Counted from the first letter of the stretch, positions 1 through 8,822 are shown. The stretch: 64,000 nucleotides of DNA from Rhodanobacter sp. MP7CTX1 (GCF_014205795.1 NZ_JACHCN010000003.1:97198-161197); one strand, 5' to 3'. The notes: generated from the letters alone by a model not told the origin. Numbers and translations are program-made.

Positions 1-1
1 C

Positions 2-613
2 AGTCGTCTCGACTGGGCCAAGGGCGAAGGCCTGCTGCCGGCGATCGTCCAGCACTGGCTCAGCGGCGAAGTGTTGATGCTCGGCTACATGAATGCCGAC
101 GCGCTGGCACACACTCAGGGCACCGGCCAGGTGACGTTCTACAGTCGCAGCAAGCAACGCCTGTGGACCAAGGGCGAAAGCTCCGGTCACGTTCTTGCAT
201 TGAAATCGATTCGTATCGACTGTGACGCCGATACGTTGCTGGTGCAGGCCGAACCGCACGGCCCGACCTGCCACCTGGGCACGTCCAGCTGTTTCGGCGA
301 AGGCGTGCAGCCACCACTCGGGTTCCTCGCCGAACTCGATGCGCTGGTCGCGCAACGGCATGCCGAGCGCCCGCAGGGCAGTTACACCACGAAGCTGTTT
401 GACGGCGGCGTTCGTCGCATGGCGCAGAAAGTCGGCGAAGAAGGTGTCGAGACGGCGCTCGCCGCGGTGGCGCAGGATGACCACGAGCTGCTCGGCGAGG
501 CGGCCGATCTGATCTTCCATCTCACGGTGGTGTTACGTGCGCGAGGACTATCGCTGACCGACGTCGTGGCGTTGTTGGCCACGCGGCATGCCGCACACAG
601 CGAGCACCGATGA
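2..613 (+). CDS. hisI: Bifunctional phosphoribosyl-AMP cyclohydrolase / phosphoribosyl-ATP pyrophosphatase, 5' partial
   Basis: The frame is already open at base 2, so the start lies upstream of the window; about 203 codons are visible. The enzyme does two early steps of cytoplasmic histidine synthesis. The N-terminal HisI half shows [17 protein letters not shown] and the metal-binding cysteines in DCDAD and GPTCH. The C-terminal HisE half, from about base 395, shows [16 protein letters not shown] and the acidic EAADLIFH helix of the MazG-like pyrophosphatase fold. Fused HisIE is normal in gammaproteobacteria and usually ends the his operon; no further his gene follows here. Confidence 0.96.
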   Translation, partial: SRLDWAKGEGLLPAIVQHWLSGEVLMLGYMNADALAHTQGTGQVTFYSRSKQRLWTKGESSGHVLALKSIRIDCDADTLLVQAEPHGPTCHLGTSSCFGEGVQPPLGFLAELDALVAQRHAERPQGSYTTKLFDGGVRRMAQKVGEEGVETALAAVAQDDHELLGEAADLIFHLTVVLRARGLSLTDVVALLATRHAAHSEHR

Positions 614-763
614 GAACTTTGGCGGCCTTGATTGCGGTAGCCAGGAGTTAGCGGGTCTGACGATCTTGGGATACGCTGGGATGGACGGGTGGGTACCGCG
701 TAGGCAAGGTCAACCTTGCAGCGTCGGACGTTACATTCAATGGTTCATCGGAAGGACATAGCC

Positions 764-1432
764 ATGCTGCATGACTTCGTTCAGACCGTTCTGTTGCTCG
801 TCACTGGACTGTTTCCGATCATCAATCCGATGGCTTCCGGGATCATCGTGTTGAGCATGATTCCCCGCGCGACAGTGGGGGAGCGGGCCGAGCTGGCGTG
901 GCGCATCACCACGAATAGCTTTGCGATTCTGCTCGGATCGTTGTTGATCGGCGCCTACGTGCTGTCGTTTTTCGGTATCTCGATTTCCGTGCTCCGGGTG
1001 GCGGGTGGCCTAGTGATCGCCATGGCTGGCTGGAACCTGCTGAACCGACCTGACGACGACGATAACAACGATAAAACTCAGGTGACGAAGACCCAACAGC
1101 AGCTTGGCTCATTGAGCTCCAAGGCGTTCTATCCGTTGACGTTGCCACTCACCGTGGGCCCCGGTTCAATTGCCGTAGCCATCGCGCTTGGCACCGGGAC
1201 GCCGAGCGAAGGACCATCAGCGGGACACTTTTTGGGCGTGGGCGCGGCGCTGATCATCCTGTGTGCGAGTATCTACATATGCGTGCGCTTTGCGGGCGCC
1301 TTGGAGAGGTTGCTCGGCACCGTTGGCACCCAGGTCGCCATGCGACTATTTGCCTTTGTGATCTTCTGCATCGGCATGCAGTTGTGCTGGATCGGTCTTT
1401 CGGGATTGCTTGCATCGGTGCCATGGAAGTAG
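764..1432 (+). CDS. MarC family integral membrane protein
   Basis: This 222-residue protein has about six hydrophobic segments and the MarC/UPF0056 signature near the N-terminus (TGLFPIINPMASG), repeated in spirit in the second half (PLTLPLTVGPGSIAVAIALG). The family sits in the inner membrane and has no proven transport function; the old link to multiple antibiotic resistance is not supported. A charged loop (about residues 90-105) is rich in Asp, Asn and Lys. The ATG at 764 is chosen over an upstream in-frame start at 716 because it follows GGAAGGACA at ribosome-binding distance and starts the conserved hydrophobic region. It stands alone. Confidence 0.85.
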   Translation: MLHDFVQTVLLLVTGLFPIINPMASGIIVLSMIPRATVGERAELAWRITTNSFAILLGSLLIGAYVLSFFGISISVLRVAGGLVIAMAGWNLLNRPDDDDNNDKTQVTKTQQQLGSLSSKAFYPLTLPLTVGPGSIAVAIALGTGTPSEGPSAGHFLGVGAALIILCASIYICVRFAGALERLLGTVGTQVAMRLFAFVIFCIGMQLCWIGLSGLLASVPWK

Positions 1433-1614
1433 CCAGTGCCGTGCGCGGAACGTTCACGAGTGTGGCGAAGGGGCATGCGTGGGTGTTCGCGCATTTCGGA
1501 TCCCAAGCCAGCCATTGAGATCATGGTTGGATTCAATGGACGCGGAGTGACTTCATGCACAGGCGTGGGGCCAGGCGGCGGCGCATGCTATGCCCGATCC
1601 TTGGGGACATCGTC

Positions 1615-2367
1615 ATGCGCATGCGATCGCTCGGACTCCTGTTGATCTTTGCTGCTTTGGCCTCGTCGGCACGAGCTGCCGAAGCCCCGAAGCCACTGCG
1701 CGATGAACTGCTGCAGATCACCCAGGCGCTGGACGATGCGATCCCAACAGGAGACAAGGCCGTTTGGCAAAACGCGCTTACCGACGACGCGGTCATCATC
1801 GACGAATTTGGCCGTATCACGCACAAGGCCGATACGGTAGCCTCTCTGCGACCCCTTCCCAGCGGCTTTTCAGGCAGCATCGAGTTGCGCGATCCCCACG
1901 TGCAGCAGTACGGCGACACGGCGATTCTGCAGGCAGAGGAGTACGAACGGGAAACCGTGTTCGGGCAGAACTTTGTGGTGCGCTACGAAGGGTTGTTCAC
2001 GTTCGTGAAACAGGCAGGCGCCTGGAAGCTTGCCGGCTACGAAGACGTTACCTTGCCCACGGCGCCACCGAAGCTGGCCGTCGCCGATCTGGTGCTCAGC
2101 GACTATATCGGCAGCTATCGCTACGCCCCCGAGCGTGCGTGGACGGTAAGCGAAAACCATGGTGTGCTCAGCTACGTCACCAAACCAGGCGCGACCGCCA
2201 ATGTGCTTGAGCCCATTGCAAAGGATGTGTTCATGGGCAGCGATGACGAGCGAAACGTGCTGATCTTTCGCCGCGACGCCAAGGGTAAGGTCAACGCACT
2301 CGTCGAGCGGCGCAAGTTCAACGACCTGCGTCTTGCCAGAGAAGTCGCTGATCAATCGAACCATTGA
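1615..2367 (+). CDS. Secreted DUF4440/SnoaL-like (NTF2 fold) protein
   Basis: The product of about 250 residues begins with a clear Sec signal peptide (LGLLLIFAALASSARA, cleavage before AEAPK). The next 120 residues resemble the DUF4440/SnoaL-like NTF2 fold: a helix with LLQITQALDDAI, DAVIIDEFGRITHKADTV, and a beta region ending FVKQAGAWKLAGYEDVTL. A C-terminal beta-rich extension of about 90 residues (YIGSYRYAPERAWTV to NALVERRKF) looks like a separate small domain. No catalytic function can be assigned. The ATG at 1615 follows TTGGGGACAT; an ATG at 1621 is also possible. Likely periplasmic. Confidence 0.75.
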   Translation: MRMRSLGLLLIFAALASSARAAEAPKPLRDELLQITQALDDAIPTGDKAVWQNALTDDAVIIDEFGRITHKADTVASLRPLPSGFSGSIELRDPHVQQYGDTAILQAEEYERETVFGQNFVVRYEGLFTFVKQAGAWKLAGYEDVTLPTAPPKLAVADLVLSDYIGSYRYAPERAWTVSENHGVLSYVTKPGATANVLEPIAKDVFMGSDDERNVLIFRRDAKGKVNALVERRKFNDLRLAREVADQSNH

Positions 2368-2417
2368 TCTGGCCCACAAATTGTCGTTTGAACCGTGCGC
2401 CCTGAACTCAGGCGCCG

Positions 2418-2452
2418 TTCGCCCTGAGCGTAGCGCAGCGAAGCCGAAGGGG
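2418..2452. repeat. Dispersed-repeat-like segment between convergent genes
   Basis: The segment beginning GTTCGCCCTGAGCGTAGCG and ending GAAGCCGAAGGGG has the look of short noncoding repeats scattered in gammaproteobacterial intergenic regions. Its ends (CCCT and AGGGG) can pair, giving an imperfect hairpin between the convergent genes on either side. Only one copy is seen in this window, so repeat status comes from resemblance, not from a second copy. Confidence 0.4.
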
Positions 2453-2493
2453 CATGCGCATGAAGTATTTCCGGCCCGATCAATCAGCGGGCA

Positions 2494-2525
2494 AATCCAG
2501 AACCCCTCTAATCCAGAACCCTTCT
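2494..2525. repeat. Two tandem 16-base direct repeats
   Basis: AATCCAGAACCCCTCT at 2494-2509 is followed directly by AATCCAGAACCCTTCT at 2510-2525, with one mismatch. The second copy runs into the stop codon of the MFS gene, so the duplication sits exactly at its 3' end. Confidence 0.6.
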
Positions 2526-3852
2526 AGCGGATCAACTTGACCTCCTGCTCAGCTACGGTCGGTTCGGATGGGCGCGAGTCAGCTATCGCCTCGCCGTCAT
2601 CCATGCTGATGCGAAGTCGCCCGGCGTCAATACGCACGCGCAGGTGGTGGTACTTCGCGAGGTAACGGATCCCCACGATCGCGGCGGCAAAACCGGAGGC
2701 TGCGCCGACACCCAATGCCCGGCGCGGGCCGAACGTATCGGCCACCCAGCCCACCAGAGGTGCGCCAAGTGGGGTACAGCCCAGGACGATCGCCAGCAGG
2801 ATCGCCATCACGCGTCCGCGCATGGCGGGTTCGGTGGATAGTTGCACCAGGCTGATCGTCGATGTGGTGAGCGTCTGTGTGGACACGCCAATGACGATGA
2901 GTGCGAGGCCAAACAGCCCAACGTTTGGCATCACAGCCGCCAACACGAAGCCGAAGCCGAAGACAGCCGCAGCGGCAAGCAGAAGCGCGATGTGAGGCTT
3001 GCCTCGTTGCGCTGCCAGCAGGGCACCGGTGACGGATCCGATGGCCATCATCGAGGTCAAGAGCCCGTATTGGCGCGCTCCGGCGTGAAAGACAGTGACC
3101 GACATGGTCGAGATGAAGATCGGGAAGTTGATGCCGAATGTTCCGATCAGAAAAAGCATGAGAAGGACAGCTTTCAGGTCGGGTCGTTTCCAGACGTACC
3201 GAAAACCTTCGACGAGACTGCCGGGGGTTCGGACGGCTTTGCTGCCACGATGAAGTTCATTGACACGAAGGAAAGTGAGCGAGCCTATGACGGCGGCAAA
3301 CGAGGCCGCGTTGATCAGGAACACCCAGCCTGAGCCGACGAGGGCGATAAGCGCGCCGGCGATGGCCGGCCCGATCATCCGTGCGGCGTTGAACGATGTG
3401 GAATTCAGCGCCACGGCGTTCGACAAGTGAGCTTCGTCGACCAGCTCGGCGACAAATGTCTGGCGCGCGGGCGAATCGAATGCGGCGACGCATCCGAGCA
3501 GAAACGCGAACACGTAGACATGCCACAGCTGGACGAGTCCAGCGACGGTGAGGATACCCAGTCCCAGCGCCAGCAGACCCATGGACGCCTGAGTGGCGAT
3601 CAGGAGTTTTCGCCGATCGAGATGATCGGCCGCAAAGCCAGTCACGGGCAGCAACAGCAGCTGAGGACCGAACTGGAGCGCCATCACGACACCGACCGTG
3701 GTCGCGTTCCTGTGGGTGAGCTGGGTGAGCACGATCCAGTCCTGGGCGGTGCGCTGCATCCACGTGCCAATATTTGACACGATCGCGCCGCTGGCCCATA
3801 CGCGATAGTTGTAGTGGCTCAGCGAACGGAAGGTGCCTTTCATCTCACTCAT
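2524..3852 (-). CDS. MFS exporter, EntS-like
   Basis: About 442 residues with twelve predicted membrane segments. The N-terminal half has NYRVWASGAIVSNIGTWMQRTAQDWIVL and the MFS loop motif GFAADHLDRRKLL, both typical of the EntS/MFS_3 group that exports siderophores and drugs. The start at 3852 (MSEMKG) overlaps the end of the upstream gene by 8 bases, which fits translational coupling; a further in-frame Met lies at 3843. It is the last gene of a left-pointing set with a small membrane protein, an isochorismatase-like hydrolase and a MarR regulator. Substrate unknown. Confidence 0.88.
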   Translation of the reverse strand: MSEMKGTFRSLSHYNYRVWASGAIVSNIGTWMQRTAQDWIVLTQLTHRNATTVGVVMALQFGPQLLLLPVTGFAADHLDRRKLLIATQASMGLLALGLGILTVAGLVQLWHVYVFAFLLGCVAAFDSPARQTFVAELVDEAHLSNAVALNSTSFNAARMIGPAIAGALIALVGSGWVFLINAASFAAVIGSLTFLRVNELHRGSKAVRTPGSLVEGFRYVWKRPDLKAVLLMLFLIGTFGINFPIFISTMSVTVFHAGARQYGLLTSMMAIGSVTGALLAAQRGKPHIALLLAAAAVFGFGFVLAAVMPNVGLFGLALIVIGVSTQTLTTSTISLVQLSTEPAMRGRVMAILLAIVLGCTPLGAPLVGWVADTFGPRRALGVGAASGFAAAIVGIRYLAKYHHLRVRIDAGRLRISMDDGEAIADSRPSEPTVAEQEVKLIR

Positions 3853-4177
3853 GAATGACCGGCGCATTGCCGCCATGAAACCGTCCGAACATGCGCGCCA
3901 TCATCACGCCCATGAGAAGGACAGCTGATCCCGCTGCAACTACATCAGAAGTGGAACGCAAATCAAAATTTCCAACGCGGCATATCAGAACGTACCCGAC
4001 AGCCAAGTTGAAGAAGCCCCACAACACATTGACTGTCGAAGAAGAAAGTCCCACACCGTGCGGTTTGGCAAAGGGGCTTTGAAACGGACGCCCCATCACG
4101 CCGCTGACAAAATGCGGAATAGCGTTGGTGAGCAATGCACCACCAAAAAAATACGATGCGTAGTGAACCCATGCCAT
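3845..4177 (-). CDS. Small integral membrane protein, unknown function
   Basis: 110 residues with about three hydrophobic segments (YASYFFGGALLTNAIPHFVSG, VNVLWGFFNLAVGYVLI and VVAAGSAVLLMGVMMARMF). I do not recognise a named family. The ATG at 4177 lies two bases past the isochorismatase-like stop codon, and AAAGGAGCG at the end of that gene supplies its ribosome-binding site. The close packing suggests it is translated with its neighbours. Confidence 0.75.
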   Translation of the reverse strand: MAWVHYASYFFGGALLTNAIPHFVSGVMGRPFQSPFAKPHGVGLSSSTVNVLWGFFNLAVGYVLICRVGNFDLRSTSDVVAAGSAVLLMGVMMARMFGRFHGGNAPVIHE

Positions 4178-4179
4178 CG

Positions 4180-4743
4180 TCAGACGCTCCTTTTGTCGAG
4201 GAGGTCGATGACTTCCTGCGTCGTGCCGGTTTCACCCAGTCGCGGGAAGATCCGCGTGACGCTGTTGATGTGGGCCTCAGGGTTCATGTCCGTCATGGCG
4301 TCGATAGCGAGGGTGACGTTGAACCCTTGCTCATGCGCGTGACGCGCGGTCGATTCCACGCCGGCGCTGGTCGATACGCCGACGATAACAACCTGCGTGA
4401 CGCCCAGCTTCTTCAGGTGCCCACCGAGGTCCGTGCCCGTGAACGCTCCCCACGTCCGCTTGGTCACTGTGTGATCGTCTGCTTGCTGGTTGAGCTCGGG
4501 GACAAGCTCGGCCCAGTCGGCATGAAGTTCTCCAATGCGGCGAGACTGTTCCGTTCGGCCCGGTGCTCCACCGTCAACGTTGACGAGCACGACGGGCAGG
4601 CCGTGATGGCGGAATGCAGTGGCCAGCGCGCTCGCTTGCTTCACGACTCCGTCGATGGGATGCGCCGCGGTGAGACCGACGATGCCCTTCTGCAGATCGA
4701 TGACGATCAGAGCGGTCTTCGGGTCGAGAGTAGTTAGCGCCAT
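4180..4743 (-). CDS. Isochorismatase-family hydrolase lacking the usual catalytic cysteine
   Basis: 187 residues of the isochorismatase-like fold: the catalytic Asp region TALIVIDLQKGIV near residue 15, a Lys in VTKRTWGAF, and the third motif VIVGVSTSAGVESTARHA. In cysteine hydrolases of this family the last motif carries a nucleophilic Cys; here that place is Gly, as in true isochorismatases such as EntB and PhzD (family knowledge). A non-hydrolytic-amidase role is therefore more likely than nicotinamidase. AAGGAGAA sits eight bases before the ATG at 4743, which excludes the longer frame reaching 4818. It is second in the marR/MFS gene set. Confidence 0.85.
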   Translation of the reverse strand: MALTTLDPKTALIVIDLQKGIVGLTAAHPIDGVVKQASALATAFRHHGLPVVLVNVDGGAPGRTEQSRRIGELHADWAELVPELNQQADDHTVTKRTWGAFTGTDLGGHLKKLGVTQVVIVGVSTSAGVESTARHAHEQGFNVTLAIDAMTDMNPEAHINSVTRIFPRLGETGTTQEVIDLLDKRSV

Positions 4744-4905
4744 GAGGTTCTCCTTGAAGTGGTTGGGGATGCCGCGAACCGGGGAAGGGGCGTGCCAGGC
4801 AACTTCAATCGAAGGCATGAGTCGGCAGGTTCGGCGCCGTGTGGCTGGTGACCCACGAACGCGCAGCTTCTCCGCCGCGTGGCAGGGATCGGGCCGAGGT
4901 TATGG

Positions 4906-5358
4906 CTACGAATCGGCGATGCGTGTGAGCAGCTCGACGGCGCGCGCGAGTTCTTCTTGCTCCGCAGGCGCGAGCTTTGTTTGAATGGCACGGAACAACC
5001 AATCCTCGCGTGCCGCCCGGCCCGCTCGGATCAGTTCGCGGCACGCAGGGGTAAGAGACAAAACCGTTTGTCTCCCGTCGGTCGGATCTGGTGCGCCGCT
5101 CACGAGGCCGGCGGTCTTCAAGGCTGAAAGCGTCTCGCCCATCGACTGCGGCCGCACACCTTCAGCGCGTGCGAGGTTGGTCACCGTCGTCGGACCCTCG
5201 CGCTCCAGCCGGGTGAGGACCTCCACCTGTGACCACGTGAAATCTCCCAGATGTGCCTCTGCACGTAGTCGCCGCTTCAGCTTGCCGATCAGAACGCGAA
5301 GTTCGCCTGCCACTGCCAGCGCGCGGGCCGCCACTGGATCGTTTGGTCGTTTGCTCAT
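4906..5358 (-). CDS. MarR family transcriptional regulator
   Basis: 150 residues with the MarR winged helix: TWSQVEVLTRLEREGPTTV, TNLARAEGVRPQSMGETLSAL (recognition helix) and the wing SGAPDPTDGRQTVLSLT. MarR proteins are dimeric, ligand-responsive repressors. It is the promoter-proximal gene of a left-pointing set whose other members are an isochorismatase-like enzyme, a membrane protein and an MFS exporter, so it probably controls them and itself. The ATG at 5358 is preferred to a TTG at 5373. A dyad at 5392-5402 is a candidate operator. Confidence 0.9.
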   Translation of the reverse strand: MSKRPNDPVAARALAVAGELRVLIGKLKRRLRAEAHLGDFTWSQVEVLTRLEREGPTTVTNLARAEGVRPQSMGETLSALKTAGLVSGAPDPTDGRQTVLSLTPACRELIRAGRAAREDWLFRAIQTKLAPAEQEELARAVELLTRIADS

Positions 5359-5391
5359 CAGTGTCGCCTGCAAATAGGAAGGAAAACTACA

Positions 5392-5402
5392 AAGGATACC
5401 TT
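5392..5402. promoter_or_regulatory. Candidate MarR operator dyad
   Basis: AAGG-ATA-CCTT is an inverted repeat 34-44 bases upstream of the marR start, in AT-richer sequence than the surroundings. MarR proteins commonly bind short dyads in their own promoters. The half sites are only four bases long, so chance is a real alternative. Confidence 0.3.
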
Positions 5403-5575
5403 CATTAATGCATGGTGCGCGCGCAACAGGGCGGTGTCAAGCCGCCCGGGCCAGGAAGAATGAGCTATTGGATGACTATGGCTGGACGCAACCAGGACAT
5501 CCGCTCAGGTCCAGAGCAGACATCGAACATCAACAGAGCTTGCGCACCTCGTGGTTTGCAAGAGGCCCGCGTGGA

Positions 5576-6610
5576 CTATCTCGTTGCTGCTGCCGTGCTG
5601 GCAGGTGCCGGCGCCGCCGCTTTGAATGCTACCGCCGGGCCAGCCGTGAATCCCTTGCGCCACAAGGCGAGTTGCTCGGTGATGCCGGGCCCGATATCGA
5701 TCTGCGGTTCTGACGCCGTCAGCTTGTCCCGCTGTTCCCACTGCTTGATTTCACCGCTGGCCTGCTTGAACGCCGCGACGAAATCCGGCGTTTGGTTCAA
5801 CGCATCGACCAGCCACGCCCTGCCGAAATAAGTGATGTCCGAATCGCTACCGCAGCCGAACGAGCTGCGGTCGGTGCGGGCGGCGGTGAGCACCAGCGTG
5901 CCAGGGCCGTGCAATGGCGGTACGAAGCCGCCCGAGTAGCAGGCGTTGATGACTACCACTTTCCATTTGAACGGATGCTTGGCCAGGATGCCGCGCAGAT
6001 CCGTGGCGCCGATCTGGTCGAGCGGCAGCGGATCGATGTCGACCAGCAGGTTGTGATCTTGATCGCCGTGGCTGGTGACGTAGAGCATCAGGATGTCCTG
6101 ATCCGGCTGCATCACCTTGCCCAGGCCATCGAGCGTATCTTCAAGATTGCTCCAGCTGGCCAGTGGGTGAGTCGCCAGCGAATCCGGATTGTTTTCCAGC
6201 ACCACGGTATGCGCGGTGGCGCCGAAGCGTCCGGCAAACAATTGGCTGGCGTATTCGGCCTCATTGCGGAACACGTCTTCGCCGCCGTCGCCGGCAAACG
6301 TCACCAGATACAGATTTGGCTTGCCCGCCACGCGCGGGGTCAACTTGGCGAGTGCCTCGCGGACCATGCGCGGTTGCGAGTAAAGCACCTGCTCTGGTGA
6401 GGGGCCTGCGCTTGGCCAGTCGTCTCCGCTAGTCGTGTCGCTATCCGTCGATGCCGAGTCCGCGGGGGCGCTGTTGGTGGGCGCCAGCGTGCCTGTGGTT
6501 GCGGATACCGCATGAGCGCTGACGGCGGGTACGCTGGGACGGCGGGGTAGCCACAGCATCAGCAGCACGCCGGCGGCAAAAGCGAGCAGGATGGTCAGGA
6601 CACTACGCAT
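5576..6610 (-). CDS. Membrane-anchored C13 (legumain-like) cysteine peptidase
   Basis: 344 residues. An N-terminal hydrophobic anchor (about residues 4-20, VLTILLAFAAGVLLMLWL) and a Ser/Thr/Ala/Asp-rich linker (about 25-70) lead to a caspase-fold domain. The catalytic dyad is visible as His181-Gly182 in YVTSHGDQ and Cys224 in VINACYSGG, matching peptidase family C13. The C-terminus is Ala/Pro-rich. Prediction is a periplasmic peptidase tethered to the inner membrane. It starts 21 bases after the stop of mtnC, so it may be cotranscribed with the methionine salvage genes; no functional link is known to me. Substrate unknown. Confidence 0.82.
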   Translation of the reverse strand: MRSVLTILLAFAAGVLLMLWLPRRPSVPAVSAHAVSATTGTLAPTNSAPADSASTDSDTTSGDDWPSAGPSPEQVLYSQPRMVREALAKLTPRVAGKPNLYLVTFAGDGGEDVFRNEAEYASQLFAGRFGATAHTVVLENNPDSLATHPLASWSNLEDTLDGLGKVMQPDQDILMLYVTSHGDQDHNLLVDIDPLPLDQIGATDLRGILAKHPFKWKVVVINACYSGGFVPPLHGPGTLVLTAARTDRSSFGCGSDSDITYFGRAWLVDALNQTPDFVAAFKQASGEIKQWEQRDKLTASEPQIDIGPGITEQLALWRKGFTAGPAVAFKAAAPAPASTAAATR

Positions 6611-6631
6611 GGGCAGGCTCGCGGGGCAGCT

Positions 6632-7318
6632 TCAGGGTTTGATCGCGTCGAAATCGTGGTACACGGCATGCGCCGGCGTGGCTGGCGCTTCGAGCGGCGA
6701 TCGAATCAGCCAGCCCGTATGGAATCCCGCTGCCTGAGCCGCATCGAGTTCCTGCTCGATGTCGGACAGAAACAGGATGTGTCCGGGCTGCTCGCCGATC
6801 GCCTCGGCAATGCGCCGGTAGGACTCGGCCTCGCGTTTCGGACCGGTTTCGGTATCGAAGTAGCCGGCAAACAATGGCGTCAGATCGCCTGCTTCGTTGT
6901 ATCGGAAAAACAGCTGCTGCGCGGGCACCGAGCCGGAGGAATAGACATACAGGTGCAGTCCATCGGCGCGCCAGCCGCGCAGCCGTGCGGCGACTTCGGG
7001 GTAGATGTGGGCGCGGTAGTCGCCCGCCTCGTAGCCGTCTTTCCAGATCATGCCCTGCAATGCTTTCAGCGCGGTGGACTTGCGATCCTCGTCGATCCAC
7101 CGCAGAAGCAGTTCGATGATGTCCTGACGGCTCGCTTCGACCAGCTCAGCTTCGACGGCAGCCTCGTGCAGCCAGTGCTGTACTTCAGGCAGGTCGCCAT
7201 GGGTTTCGATAAACGCCGGCAGCCGTTTGCGCGCATACGGGAAAAGCACGTCGCGGACGAAGCTGATCGAGCTGGTGGTGCCCTCGATATCGGTGACGAT
7301 GGCGCGGATTTCGATCAT
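6632..7318 (-). CDS. mtnC: Enolase-phosphatase E1 (methionine salvage)
   Basis: 228 residues of the HAD superfamily. The nucleophile motif is VTDIEGTTSSISFV with Asp10; motif II is VYSSGSVPAQ; the Lys is in TGPKREAES; motif III is ILFLSDIEQELDAA. The enzyme converts 2,3-diketo-5-methylthiopentyl-1-phosphate to the acireductone in the cytoplasm. The ATG at 7318 begins the conserved sequence (MIEIRAIVTD); the open frame extends further upstream without family similarity. It follows mtnD by 128 bases and precedes the C13 peptidase gene. Confidence 0.95.
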   Translation of the reverse strand: MIEIRAIVTDIEGTTSSISFVRDVLFPYARKRLPAFIETHGDLPEVQHWLHEAAVEAELVEASRQDIIELLLRWIDEDRKSTALKALQGMIWKDGYEAGDYRAHIYPEVAARLRGWRADGLHLYVYSSGSVPAQQLFFRYNEAGDLTPLFAGYFDTETGPKREAESYRRIAEAIGEQPGHILFLSDIEQELDAAQAAGFHTGWLIRSPLEAPATPAHAVYHDFDAIKP

Positions 7319-7446
7319 GACGGCAGGTACGGGGAAGGGATGCGCAGCATAAACGAATGGCGCGCAACGCTGCGTCAACGGCTTCGCACCTCGGTCGATC
7401 GGTGCCCGCGCCGTCACCCAGTCACCATCCCGCGCTCGCCTTGGTC

Positions 7447-8004
7447 TTAGGCCACCTGATGCGGGAGCATCCGGGGGAAACGCTGGGCGATGCCATCGCC
7501 GGTGAATTGTGCCACCCAGCCGTCCTTGTTGGTGAACAGCCGGATCGCCACGAAGTAGGGCGACTCGCTCATGTCGAACCAGTGACGGGTGCCGTCGGGC
7601 ACGCCGATCAGGTCACCCTGTTCGCACAATATGTCGTAGACCTTGCCGGCAATATGCAAGGTGAACTGACCGGAGCCCGCGACGAAGAAGCGGACTTCGT
7701 CCTCGCTGTGCGTATGTTCGCTGAGGAATTTCTGGCGCAGCGCGGCACGCTCGGGATGGTCCGGTGCAAGGCTGATCACGTCGACCGCCTGATAGCCTTT
7801 TTCGTCCTTCAGACGTTGGATGTCGTCGTGGTAGGCGGCGATCACTTCATCCTGGCTGGCGCCCGGTGCAATCGGCTGGCTGGCCGCCCACTGCTCGAAG
7901 CGCACGCCGACCTTGCCCAGCTCATGGGCGATGGCGGCATGATCGTGATAAACGGCCAGTGGTGTCTGTGATTGTGTCTCGTCGAAGATGCGCAGGCGGC
8001 TCAT
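7447..8004 (-). CDS. mtnD: Acireductone dioxygenase
   Basis: 185 residues, cupin fold. Metal ligands His97, His99 and Glu103 in [12 protein letters not shown] and His141 in GTRHWFD match the known ARD ligand set. With iron the enzyme makes the keto-acid precursor of methionine plus formate; with nickel it follows an off-pathway reaction. Its ATG overlaps the mtnB stop codon by four bases (8001-8004), so the two are translationally coupled. Confidence 0.97.
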   Translation of the reverse strand: MSRLRIFDETQSQTPLAVYHDHAAIAHELGKVGVRFEQWAASQPIAPGASQDEVIAAYHDDIQRLKDEKGYQAVDVISLAPDHPERAALRQKFLSEHTHSEDEVRFFVAGSGQFTLHIAGKVYDILCEQGDLIGVPDGTRHWFDMSESPYFVAIRLFTNKDGWVAQFTGDGIAQRFPRMLPHQVA

Positions 8005-8651
8005 GATGCCCTCAATGTTTTCAGATCCAGCTCACAGCCAAGCAGGAACTCCAGCGCTTCCAGATGGCGATGGGTTTCGGCCATGTCGCGACCCCAGGTA
8101 TAGATGCCGTGGCCGTCGATCAGGTACGCGTGCAGCGGCTTGCCCGCGTCGAGCCAGGCGTCGACCCGGGCGACCAGCTCGGGCATGTGCTGGGTGTTCG
8201 GGAACACCGGGATCTCCAGCACGCTGTCGTGGGTGGTATAGCCGGAGATCGCCTTCTGCAGTTCCCAGCCCTGCAGGCGAATGACACCGTCGCCGGCGAA
8301 CAGTCGCGAAGCCACGCTTTGCGTGCGCGAGTGGGTGTGCAGTACCGCCCACATATCCGGCCAACGCCGATATATCTGGGTGTGCAGGGCGGTTTCGGCA
8401 CTGGGTCGGGCATCGGTGCCGACGCCATGGCCGTGCATGTCGATCAGCATGATGTCGTCGCGGCCGAGCCGGCCCTTGTGGCGGCCGGAGATGGTGATCG
8501 CGGCGTGATCCGCGTCGATCCGCATCGAGAAGTTGCTGCTGGTGGCGGGCGTCCAGCCGAGGGCGGCCAGTTCGCGCGCGGTGTCCGCGATGGCGTCAGC
8601 ACAGGACTCGAACAGGCTGGCAGGGATCGTGGCAGGCAGGCTTTGGCTCAT
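8001..8651 (-). CDS. mtnB: Methylthioribulose-1-phosphate dehydratase
   Basis: 216 residues of the class II aldolase/adducin family. Zinc ligands are visible as His105 and His107 in [11 protein letters not shown], with Glu86 in RPSAETALH. It dehydrates methylthioribulose 1-phosphate in the methionine salvage pathway, feeding mtnC and mtnD downstream. No mtnA, mtnK or mtnP is in this window. It is the promoter-proximal gene of the operon; a perfect 14-base palindrome lies between a possible TATAGT -10 box (8679-8684) and the ATG. Confidence 0.95.
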   Translation of the reverse strand: MSQSLPATIPASLFESCADAIADTARELAALGWTPATSSNFSMRIDADHAAITISGRHKGRLGRDDIMLIDMHGHGVGTDARPSAETALHTQIYRRWPDMWAVLHTHSRTQSVASRLFAGDGVIRLQGWELQKAISGYTTHDSVLEIPVFPNTQHMPELVARVDAWLDAGKPLHAYLIDGHGIYTWGRDMAETHRHLEALEFLLGCELDLKTLRAS

Positions 8652-8655
8652 GATG

Positions 8656-8669
8656 TTTGGACGTCCAAA
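8656..8669. promoter_or_regulatory. Palindromic operator candidate in front of mtnBDC
   Basis: TTTGGACGTCCAAA is a perfect 14-base palindrome ending four bases before the mtnB ATG. With TATAGT at 8679-8684 (minus strand) as -10 box, it would cover the transcription start and leader. No strong Shine-Dalgarno sequence is seen between it and the ATG. The core GACGTC recalls MetJ-type boxes (AGACGTCT), but the full palindrome is not that consensus. Likely a repressor site; the regulator is not identified. Confidence 0.6.
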
Positions 8670-8822
8670 TGAGCCTCAACTATACCATGTGGCGGGTCGC
8701 CACCCAGCCGGAATGAGATTCATTCTCGCAAGTCAGGAACGATTTCACCGGCGGGCGTACTATCGCGCTGATACAGCGCAAGTGCGCTGGCGTGGATCAC
8801 CATCATCAACGGAGATTTGCCC

